A stretch of DNA of 6,333 bases from contig JBMFIF010000081.1 in assembly GCA_049976445.1 (NCBI GenBank), positions 1 through 6,333 of the forward strand, in the 5' to 3' direction. The stretch is from JAVZOV01 sp049976445 (GTDB taxonomy: Archaea; Thermoproteota; Thermoprotei; Gearchaeales; WAQG01). The notes under the pieces were generated by a model. The model ran no database searches, was not told the origin of the DNA, and worked only from the letters and a program-made list of their open reading frames with translations. This document shows, piece after piece, positions 1 to 5,351 of the stretch (its first letter is position 1; every line of letters begins with the position of its first letter). The position numbers and the translations under genes were made by a program.

Positions 1-2
1 AA

Positions 3-98
3 GCACATCAAAAGTACATCAGAATTATGCAACAAAGCATGAAAAGCGAAAAGCTTAAATATTTTGAAACCATCTCAACGATAAAGAAAAAGAAGTAA
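3..98 (+). CDS. Possible 3' end of an upstream gene (partial)
   Basis: The reading frame is open from the left edge and ends at TAA 96-98, two bases before the ATG of the acyl-CoA synthetase. The 31 visible residues are polar and end in a run of lysines (STIKKKK), as many archaeal C-termini do. If real, this would be the last part of a gene co-transcribed with the synthetase. Against it, a good TATA-like element (55-64) lies inside this stretch, and an open run of this length can occur by chance in AT-rich DNA. No family can be recognised. The sequence to the left would settle it. Confidence 0.3.
   Translation, partial: AHQKYIRIMQQSMKSEKLKYFETISTIKKKK
47..64 (+). promoter_or_regulatory. Candidate TATA promoter of the acyl-CoA synthetase
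   Basis: TTAAATATTT (55-64) is preceded by a purine-rich BRE-like stretch, CGAAAAG (47-53). Transcription would start about 25 bases downstream, near 84-88, leaving a leader of roughly 13-17 bases before the ATG at 101. No clear Shine-Dalgarno is present, which fits a short-leader archaeal mRNA. Confidence 0.45.
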
Positions 99-100
99 GA

Positions 101-1783
101 ATGCGAGCATTTTTTACTAAACTGAACAATATGAAATTGCCTGATCATTTTAACTGGGAATGGGAGATATTTGAGGGTATTCATACAAGAGAAAATGGGG
201 AAAGAATAGGATTACATTGGATTGATTTAAATACGTGGGAGGAAAGAAAATATTCCTATAATGATTTATCCAATGAAGCTAATAAGCTCATTAATTATTT
301 GAGGGGTAATGGATTGAATAAGGGGGATTCTCTTTATATGATGATGCCTCTCATACCTGAATTGTGGGTTACATTTTTGGCTGTTATAAAAGCTGGATTT
401 GTTGGTGTTCCAATAGCTACAACGCTTACTTTAGTAGATTTAATCTACAGGTTTAATACGTATCCGCCAAAAGCTATAATAGCAGATGAACAGTCAGTGC
501 AGTTAATAAATGAGGCTATGGAGAAGACTGGAGTAAAGCCTGTGGTTAAGCTAGTTATTGGAGAAAAAAGTAATTGGGAAAGTTATGAATCCATTAAGAA
601 TGAATTGCCTAAAGCGGAACCTGAAATGACAAAAAGTGACGACCCTATACTTTTATACTTTACGAGTGGAACGACAGGTATGCCAAAGAGAGTTATTCAT
701 ACGGCAACGAGCTATCCTGTGGGGCACCTTACTACTGCTATGATAATAAATGTTCAACCTGGGGAGGTTCATAATAATTTAAGTGCTCCGGGATGGGCTA
801 AGTATGCATGGAGTTCTTTCTTTGCACCATTCAATGTTGGAGCTACTGTGACGGGATTTTATTATTCAGGACGGCTTGAACCTGATAAATATCTTCATGC
901 AATAGAGGAATTAAAAGTATCAACTTTTTGTGCTCCACCTACAGCATGGAGAGCTTTCTTAAAAGGTGACATGAAAAAATTCAATTTCGATTATCTTCAT
1001 GATGTGGTTTCTGCAGGTGAACCTCTAGGAATGGGAGTTTATAAAAAAGTTTTAGAAGAAGTTAAACTGGAGGTAAGAGATTTTTATGGTCAAACGGAAA
1101 CTACTGCAATGATAGGTAATCCTCCATGGTTTAAAGGTAATAAAATAAAACCAGGTTCCATGGGTATACCAACTTTCATGTATAATATGATACTGCTTGA
1201 TGATAATGGGAATGAAATAACAAAGCCTGGAGAGATAGGTCATATAGCCGTTAAACTAACTCCTTGGAGAGCACTAGGCTTACTTAAAAGCTACATGGAA
1301 AAGGAAAAAAATGAAGAGGCATTCAGAGGTGGATATTACTTAACTGGTGATAAAGCATTCTTTGATGAGGAGGGATACTGGTGGTTTGTTGGTAGGGCTG
1401 ATGATGTGATTAAAACTAGTGATTATAGAGTAGGACCAACAGAGATAGAAAGCATACTTATTCAACATCCTGCAATAGCAGAAATTGCTGTGGTAGCCAG
1501 CCCACATCCAGAAAAATATCAGGTGGTTAAAGCATTCATAGTACTAAAACCTGGATATGAACCATCAAGAGAATTAGCATTAGATATATTTAGACACGCA
1601 AAGAGGTCATTATCATATTATAAAGTACCCAGAATAATAGAATTCGTTAACGACCTTCCCAAAACAATAAGTGGTAAAATCCTGAGAAGAGAACTTCGAA
1701 AAATAGAGGAGGAGAAAAAAGCTAAAGGTATCAAAGAAATTAACGAGTATTTTTATGATGACTTTTCAGAACTTAAAAAATAA
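101..1783 (+). CDS. AMP-forming acyl-CoA synthetase (medium-chain/ACSM-like)
   Basis: This cytoplasmic ANL-superfamily enzyme activates a carboxylic acid with ATP to an acyl-adenylate and then transfers it to CoA. All core motifs are present: the phosphate loop TSGTTGMPK (188-196), SAGEPL (304-309), YGQTETT (329-335), the TGD aspartate (D417), the arginine of GRADD (R432), the hinge-region motif ending in VGPTEIE, and the C-terminal catalytic lysine K526 in ISGKILRR. The length of 560 residues is normal. Classical acetyl-CoA synthetases have Trp (WWQTE) at the position of G330 here; Gly opens the acyl pocket, so acids longer than acetate are likely, though the substrate cannot be read from sequence. 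The hinge-region motif reads SDYRVGP, with Asp where Gly is usual. The start at 101 was chosen because it fits the TATA box at 55-64; Met11 (131) is an alternative and would begin closer to the family core. The gene converges on the next one with a 3-base gap. Confidence 0.93.
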   Translation: MRAFFTKLNNMKLPDHFNWEWEIFEGIHTRENGERIGLHWIDLNTWEERKYSYNDLSNEANKLINYLRGNGLNKGDSLYMMMPLIPELWVTFLAVIKAGFVGVPIATTLTLVDLIYRFNTYPPKAIIADEQSVQLINEAMEKTGVKPVVKLVIGEKSNWESYESIKNELPKAEPEMTKSDDPILLYFTSGTTGMPKRVIHTATSYPVGHLTTAMIINVQPGEVHNNLSAPGWAKYAWSSFFAPFNVGATVTGFYYSGRLEPDKYLHAIEELKVSTFCAPPTAWRAFLKGDMKKFNFDYLHDVVSAGEPLGMGVYKKVLEEVKLEVRDFYGQTETTAMIGNPPWFKGNKIKPGSMGIPTFMYNMILLDDNGNEITKPGEIGHIAVKLTPWRALGLLKSYMEKEKNEEAFRGGYYLTGDKAFFDEEGYWWFVGRADDVIKTSDYRVGPTEIESILIQHPAIAEIAVVASPHPEKYQVVKAFIVLKPGYEPSRELALDIFRHAKRSLSYYKVPRIIEFVNDLPKTISGKILRRELRKIEEEKKAKGIKEINEYFYDDFSELKK

Positions 1784-1786
1784 AAC

Positions 1787-2116
1787 CTAATCTTTCTTTA
1801 TATCATCCTGATATTCTACATAACCTAAAGACTTTGCTTTATAAAAATCTTCAAGAGCTTTTATAGGATTATCAGAATGTATAAGTATTATTTCAACATA
1901 CTTAGATCTAATCTTCCCTAAGAACTCTGCAACAAAAGATCCATCATTAATGTAGGTCGCATTTAGAAATATTGATCTCACAGAGATCCCTAAATCCTGC
2001 ACGGTATGTTTTATTAAATTAAGCACAATGTTCTTATCTTTATCCCACATGCTCAATAGCGATGATAAGGTTATATTGAGTTGTACCATGATTCCAAATA
2101 AATACAGATAAATCAT
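1787..2116 (-). CDS. Small hypothetical protein, tail to tail with the acyl-CoA synthetase
   Basis: I do not recognise this 109-residue protein. It has no signal peptide, no clear membrane segment and no Cys. The middle and C-terminal half alternates hydrophobic strands with charged helices (strand RSIFLNATYI, helix FVAEFLGKI, strand YVEIILIHS, helix PIKALEDFYKAKSLG), suggesting a small alpha/beta fold of ACT/ferredoxin-like type; this is a reading of the pattern only. The start at 2116 is ATG and lies about 30 bases from a good TATA box (2141-2155), so the mRNA would be nearly leaderless. Met10 (2089) is an alternative and would remove the odd MIYLYLFGI leader. Having its own promoter and good amino-acid balance argues that it is real. 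It shares no strand or promoter with its neighbours, so context gives no function. Confidence 0.7.
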   Translation of the reverse strand: MIYLYLFGIMVQLNITLSSLLSMWDKDKNIVLNLIKHTVQDLGISVRSIFLNATYINDGSFVAEFLGKIRSKYVEIILIHSDNPIKALEDFYKAKSLGYVEYQDDIKKD

Positions 2117-2421
2117 TTACTCTCATTCTAAAACATTACCTAAAATATAAATAAACAAATCAATAAGAAAAATAATAAAAATTAAACAATCACACGATAT
2201 TAAATGGTTATCAGTGCATGAATATTCATTCACCGTTCTCTTTAACACACAAATTCTAAAATCTAGTTGTTTATAACTTTTAAATAACTATCCATTATTT
2301 CTAACTACTTCCTCTAACGATAAAGTTAGCAGGAACATCATGATCATCAAAGCTAAATTTTTCCATATTTCTTCATACCTATCAGAGCTCTAATACGCTC
2401 TTAATTTAATTAACGATGTGT
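2117..2421. other. 305-base AT-rich gap without a convincing gene
   Basis: This gap holds the promoter of the small hypothetical gene at its left end (2141-2155, minus strand). It also contains a 12-bp perfect palindrome ATGAATATTCAT (2218-2229) and a small CTAAC/GTTAG hairpin (2314-2318 with 2325-2329). Short reading frames occur on the minus strand (2301-2366, 21 codons; 2123-2248, 41 codons from GTG), but neither has enough support. No tRNA-like or other structured RNA was seen. Confidence 0.6.
2141..2155 (-). promoter_or_regulatory. TATA promoter of the small hypothetical gene
   Basis: Read on the minus strand this is TTTATTTATATTTTA, a strong archaeal TATA element. Its centre is about 30 bases before the ATG at 2116, so transcription would begin within a few bases of the start codon. 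Confidence 0.5.
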
Positions 2422-3099
2422 TTATTTTTCATAGAATGAAGTAATTATGAAGGGTTCAAAAAGGTTTCTCATATAAGTTGCTATAACTTTTCTTTCAGCT
2501 TTCCTCAATTCTTCTGAAAGCGTAGATGGGACAATGCCTAATTTTTTAGCCAGTTCATTAAAACTAATTGATCTTGGATAATCATAATATCCTAAATTAA
2601 AAGCAGTTCTCAAGATTTCAAATTCTCTTACAGTGAGAGGGCCAATGGTTATCTTATTTGAACCAATAATCTTTAATTCAATATTTCTTCGTTCGAGAAC
2701 TCTAATAAAATTCTTTAGCGATTCTAATGAAGGTACTAATACAGTCCATGGCACATAACCGTCAGGTCTTGATGGAGTTATAAAAGGGCAAGTCATACAG
2801 AAAGTTTTTGATTTACTGACAGCCTCATGTATAGCACAATGCTTTAGTGTTGTTATTAAAAATGATCTTGAATCATTCTCATTCACTATAATGACGTTCC
2901 TTTTACCTAGTGCATTCTTTATTGAGGAAATCAATTTTTCATAATTACTGTTATGGATAATTTCTATCATGAGAAGCGCTTTATAACCTTTAACAAGTTT
3001 ACAGCTAAGTAATCTAGCTTTAGCATCATACGTTTCTAATTGGTGTGCTAGAGGATTTCTTTCTAACTTTATATTTATTGTTAAAAGTTTAGATTTCAC
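2422..3099 (-). CDS. HTH_10 (bacterioopsin-activator type) transcription regulator with Cys/His cluster
   Basis: The C-terminal third is a clear HTH_10 DNA-binding domain (about residues 155-210): LTVREFEILRTAF, then a YDYPRSIS segment, then NELAKKLGIVPSTLSEELRKAERKV with the recognition helix. The N-terminal ~150 residues are a sensor-like domain with two alpha/beta units, including WTVLVPSLESLKNFI. Between them lies C88-x2-H91-x9-C101-x2-C104, a plausible metal (Zn, Fe or Fe-S) site; whether it binds metal is inference. The gene is divergent from the heme-copper oxidoreductase operon and separated from it by a 26-bp palindrome, so it probably controls that operon and itself. Start: the frame is open to a TTG at 3120, but the TATA box at 3121-3134 would start transcription near 3100-3103. 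I therefore prefer the GTG at 3099 (225 residues, leaderless), which also begins where the domain begins. Confidence 0.88.
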   Translation of the reverse strand: MKSKLLTINIKLERNPLAHQLETYDAKARLLSCKLVKGYKALLMIEIIHNSNYEKLISSIKNALGKRNVIIVNENDSRSFLITTLKHCAIHEAVSKSKTFCMTCPFITPSRPDGYVPWTVLVPSLESLKNFIRVLERRNIELKIIGSNKITIGPLTVREFEILRTAFNLGYYDYPRSISFNELAKKLGIVPSTLSEELRKAERKVIATYMRNLFEPFIITSFYEK

Positions 3100-3120
3100 A
3101 ATAAATATATTTGCTAGCAA

Positions 3121-3134
3121 CTATTTATATTTAA
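3121..3134 (-). promoter_or_regulatory. TATA promoter of the HTH_10 regulator
   Basis: The minus strand reads TTAAATATAAATAG. Transcription would start about 25 bases on, near 3102, just before the GTG at 3099. Six bases of the box lie inside the 26-bp palindrome, so a protein bound there could block TBP (autoregulation, inferred). Confidence 0.5.
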
Positions 3135-3154
3135 CCGAATATATTCGGTTAAAT
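3129..3154. promoter_or_regulatory. Perfect 26-bp palindrome, candidate operator between divergent promoters
   Basis: Every base from 3129 to 3154 pairs with its mirror position; the core is CCGAATATATTCGG with AT-rich arms. It lies in the gap between the HTH_10 regulator and the oxidoreductase operon and overlaps the inner edges of both TATA boxes. The most likely role is the binding site of a dimeric regulator, the best candidate being the adjacent HTH_10 protein. The 13-base half-site length and lack of a T-tract make a terminator unlikely. Confidence 0.7.
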
Positions 3155-3163
3155 TTTTAAATT
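3150..3163 (+). promoter_or_regulatory. TATA promoter of the heme-copper oxidoreductase operon
   Basis: TTAAATTTTTAAAT, centred near 3157, would start transcription near 3182-3185, leaving a leader of about 15 bases that contains the Shine-Dalgarno at 3187-3191. The first five bases are shared with the palindrome. Confidence 0.5.
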
Positions 3164-3186
3164 CAAACGAATCGATATATTAACTT

Positions 3187-3191
3187 GGTGG
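3187..3191 (+). promoter_or_regulatory. Ribosome binding site of the subunit II gene
   Basis: GGTGG lies seven bases before the ATG at 3199 and is a good partial match to the archaeal GGAGGTGAT consensus. It supports this start for subunit II. Confidence 0.5.
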
Positions 3192-3198
3192 AAGCTCT

Positions 3199-3753
3199 AT
3201 GTATATTCAACAAATTATAGAATTAATTTATGGAATCTATTTCTTTGCAATATTAACATTTTTCATAATCTTTGCAACAAAACTTACAAAGCCAAGGCAA
3301 AAAAGTCTTGATGGGGGAGAACATGGTGGGATGGGAAAAGAGGAAAAGCAATGGTTAGTATTTTTAATAATTGTGTTTCTCGTTTTTAACATAGTTACGT
3401 TAACATTATTACCATGGCAAAAATGGTTACTACCGTGGGCATCAGCAAAACCTACAAAAATATTTTACATAACAATGAACAATTATACGTTCTACTTACC
3501 TAGCAATCCTATAATAATTAAAGTTAATGAACCTGTAGAATTCATAGTCACATCTAAAGATGTAACGTATGGTTTTGGAGTTTTTCGAAGTGATGGAACT
3601 ATGGTCTTTCAAATGCAGGTTATACCATGGTATAATAATAGTATAATATGGATTTTTGACGAACCAGGAAACTATACAATACGATCAACCGAATACTCAG
3701 GACCAGAACATCCTTACATGGTTCTTCCTAATGCGATAGAGGTGATACCATAA
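3199..3753 (+). CDS. Heme-copper oxidoreductase subunit II, cupredoxin domain without CuA site
   Basis: This is the membrane-anchored second subunit of a respiratory heme-copper enzyme. Two membrane helices (about 9-28 and 51-73) precede a cupredoxin domain (about 86-184) outside the membrane. The domain aligns with the CuA fold of B-type (ba3-like) oxidases: VNEPVEFIVTSKDVTYGFGV, then the loop STEYSGPEHPYM. The CuA ligand pattern C-x3-C-x3-H-x2-M is kept in spacing but reads S163-x3-S167-x3-H171-x2-M174, and the upstream ligand His (DVxHxF) is Tyr (Y124). The protein contains no cysteine at all. CuA is therefore absent and cytochrome c is an unlikely donor; a quinol donor is the usual reading, as in Sulfolobus SoxA-type subunits. 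It is the first gene of a two-gene operon, and its stop overlaps the next start. Assignment to the family is firm; the electron donor is inferred. Confidence 0.9.
   Translation: MYIQQIIELIYGIYFFAILTFFIIFATKLTKPRQKSLDGGEHGGMGKEEKQWLVFLIIVFLVFNIVTLTLLPWQKWLLPWASAKPTKIFYITMNNYTFYLPSNPIIIKVNEPVEFIVTSKDVTYGFGVFRSDGTMVFQMQVIPWYNNSIIWIFDEPGNYTIRSTEYSGPEHPYMVLPNAIEVIP
3739..3746 (+). promoter_or_regulatory. Strong Shine-Dalgarno for subunit I
   Basis: GAGGTGAT is a near-full match to the archaeal anti-Shine-Dalgarno, six bases before the ATG at 3753. It lies inside the end of the subunit II gene, and the stop and start overlap as TAATG, so translation of the two subunits should be coupled. Confidence 0.75.
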
Positions 3754-5330
3754 TGGCACAATCAACACTACCAATAGAAAAAATCACACTTAGATATGAA
3801 ATAGCAGCGTTACTCTTCCTTGCAGTAGCGGGCATAGAAGGAATGATGATGAGGGTTGAACTTGATAATATACCACTCTTATCTTATGATCACTATTTCG
3901 CAGTAATGACAGCACATCCCATAGTTGGGATCTATGGTTGGGCTTATTTAGCTGTGATGGGAGCATTTTACTATTTAGTGCCAAAACTGCTCAATAAAGA
4001 ACTTTACAGTAAGAAGATAGCAATGATTGGATTATGGACGCAAACAGCTGGTGTAATAATAGCATGGTCAGCTGGCTTCTTCTTCCGTTATGGAGCACTA
4101 TATACACTTTATTGGCCCCTTCCCGTAGCATGGAATAGATTTGAACCAATAGGAGCATTAACTTATGCTGTAGGTATTGCACTTATTGAAATTTCAGTAT
4201 TACTCTTTATATTTAACATCTTTGCAACAATATTTTCTCATAAAAAAGGAGAGCAAAAAGTTATCAGGAACTTTCTCATTGCAGCTTTTGGAATCGACGC
4301 ATTACTTGGGCTTCTAAGTCATATTAGGCGTGCAAAACACATCTCTAACATGGATGGTGCGGGTGTTGACCCGCCACCTCCAGTTTTCATAGTATCAGTT
4401 ATGAGAGGATCAGTAGACGCAGTAATAAACTCGATAGTACTAATAGTAGCTGGATTAATCATCCTTATTTACAGCATCTCAGCCATAACAGGCACATACT
4501 TAAACCCACAGCTAATTGATCCACTTCTTTATAAAAATTGGTATTGGTGGGGATTAGATATGATAGCTGATGGTGACGTTTTAATCTGGACTGCAGGAAC
4601 GTTATACTTATTAGCACCATTACTAGCAAATCGAGCACTTTACGGTGAAAGAGTAGTACGCTATGTAATACTCGCGGATTTGATAGTATCAATGGGAGTA
4701 TGGAGCCACCATCTACTCTCTGACAGACCACAACCCGCAATGCTGAGATTAGTTTCAGGACAGTTCATTACATGGGGCGAATTCTTCACAATGGGACTCA
4801 GTTTCTTCACAGCATTAATAACATTATGGCTTGGACGCCCCATAAAATCAAGCATGTCACTAAAATTCATGCTAGGAGCAATTTTTGGATTTGCACTTGG
4901 AGGATTCGCAGGACTTGTACAAGCAAATTACGGATTAAACGTAATAATACATAACACACAATGGATTGCTGGAATACATATTCACATGATGCTCCTAGCA
5001 GGATTAAGCAGCCTAATATTCGCAGTGATTTATACACTTCTCCCGATGTTAACAGGCAAAGGACTAATAAGTGAAAAACTTAGCAATCTTCACTTCTGGC
5101 TTTGGATGATCGGAAGCGTTGGTATGTCAATCTCAGTAGGATTAGCTGGAACAGAAGGCATGCTAAGAAGAAACCTATACTTTGGAACATCGATATACTT
5201 ACCGTACATGTACATCGGAACAGTATTCGCCATAATAATGGCTATAGGATACCTAATGTTCGTAATTAACGTGATAAAAACTTACGGATTAAAAACACTA
5301 GTAGGAATATTCATACCACTAAAACAATAA
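3753..5330 (+). CDS. Heme-copper oxidoreductase subunit I, altered active site (NO reductase-like?)
   Basis: This catalytic membrane subunit has about 12 helices in 525 residues. Conserved features are the low-spin heme His in helix II (H55, TAHPIVGIYGW), the YTLYWPLP loop (117-124), the helix VII pair H319-H320 (WSHHLLSD), H400-N-T before helix X, the heme ligands H409 (high-spin) and H411 (low-spin) in GIHIHMM, and the RR of EGMLRR (472-473). In helix VI, where oxidases read WWxGHPxVY and NorB reads WWVVHLWVEG, this protein reads WWGLDMIADG: D269 stands for the metal-binding His and D273 for the cross-linked Tyr or the NOR Glu. There is no His anywhere between H196 and H319, so the loss does not depend on the alignment. 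Without the Tyr, ordinary O2 reduction is doubtful; NO reduction by a quinol-fed complex with subunit II is the best guess. Automatic annotation would probably call it cytochrome c or cbb3-type oxidase subunit I. Confidence 0.93.
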   Translation: MAQSTLPIEKITLRYEIAALLFLAVAGIEGMMMRVELDNIPLLSYDHYFAVMTAHPIVGIYGWAYLAVMGAFYYLVPKLLNKELYSKKIAMIGLWTQTAGVIIAWSAGFFFRYGALYTLYWPLPVAWNRFEPIGALTYAVGIALIEISVLLFIFNIFATIFSHKKGEQKVIRNFLIAAFGIDALLGLLSHIRRAKHISNMDGAGVDPPPPVFIVSVMRGSVDAVINSIVLIVAGLIILIYSISAITGTYLNPQLIDPLLYKNWYWWGLDMIADGDVLIWTAGTLYLLAPLLANRALYGERVVRYVILADLIVSMGVWSHHLLSDRPQPAMLRLVSGQFITWGEFFTMGLSFFTALITLWLGRPIKSSMSLKFMLGAIFGFALGGFAGLVQANYGLNVIIHNTQWIAGIHIHMMLLAGLSSLIFAVIYTLLPMLTGKGLISEKLSNLHFWLWMIGSVGMSISVGLAGTEGMLRRNLYFGTSIYLPYMYIGTVFAIIMAIGYLMFVINVIKTYGLKTLVGIFIPLKQ

Positions 5331-5351
5331 TCTTTATACAAATGTTTAAAT
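5331..5351. other. 21-base convergent junction
   Basis: Only 21 bases separate the subunit I stop from the stop (TAG, 5352-5354) of the toxin-antitoxin fusion gene. Short T-tracts suitable for archaeal termination lie on the plus strand at 5363-5367 (TTTTT, inside the opposing gene). On the minus strand there is only a TTTT run near 5322-5326. Transcripts from the two sides probably overlap at their 3' ends. Confidence 0.35.

Noticed and set aside
1052..1243. 63-codon minus-strand frame inside the acyl-CoA synthetase
   Set aside because: It lies wholly antisense to a gene with all family motifs, and the peptide has no recognisable pattern.
1421..1440. Asp for Gly in the SDYRVGP motif as evidence of a dead acyl-CoA synthetase
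   Set aside because: As far as I recall, SDYRIGP-like variants occur in other ACSM-like synthetases, and every catalytic residue is intact.
2218..2229. 12-bp palindrome ATGAATATTCAT as a second operator
   Set aside because: It shares only GAAT/ATTC with the large palindrome and has different spacing and no promoter beside it; AT-rich DNA yields such palindromes readily.
2123..2248. 41-codon minus-strand frame starting with GTG in the gap
   Set aside because: Its second half is a run of Ile/Phe/Leu codons that simply reflects AT-rich DNA, and it overlaps the promoter of the small hypothetical gene.
2314..2329. CTAAC/GTTAG hairpin as a terminator of the regulator gene
   Set aside because: The stem is only five AT-rich pairs with no T-tract after it on the minus strand.
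3687..3695. AACCGAATA, identical to a half-site of the 26-bp palindrome
   Set aside because: It is a single half-site inside coding sequence with no mirror copy; nine bases can match by chance.
3790..4954. Several 60-91 codon frames on both strands inside subunit I (minus 3790-3984, 3991-4182, 4465-4740, 4661-4870; plus 4772-4954)
   Set aside because: All are shadows of the conserved subunit I frame, with atypical composition and no promoter or ribosome site.
3753..5330. Calling subunit I a cbb3-type or ordinary aa3/ba3 oxygen reductase
   Set aside because: The helix VI His and Tyr are absent, subunit II lacks CuA, and no cytochrome c-type partner (CXXCH) is encoded in the window.
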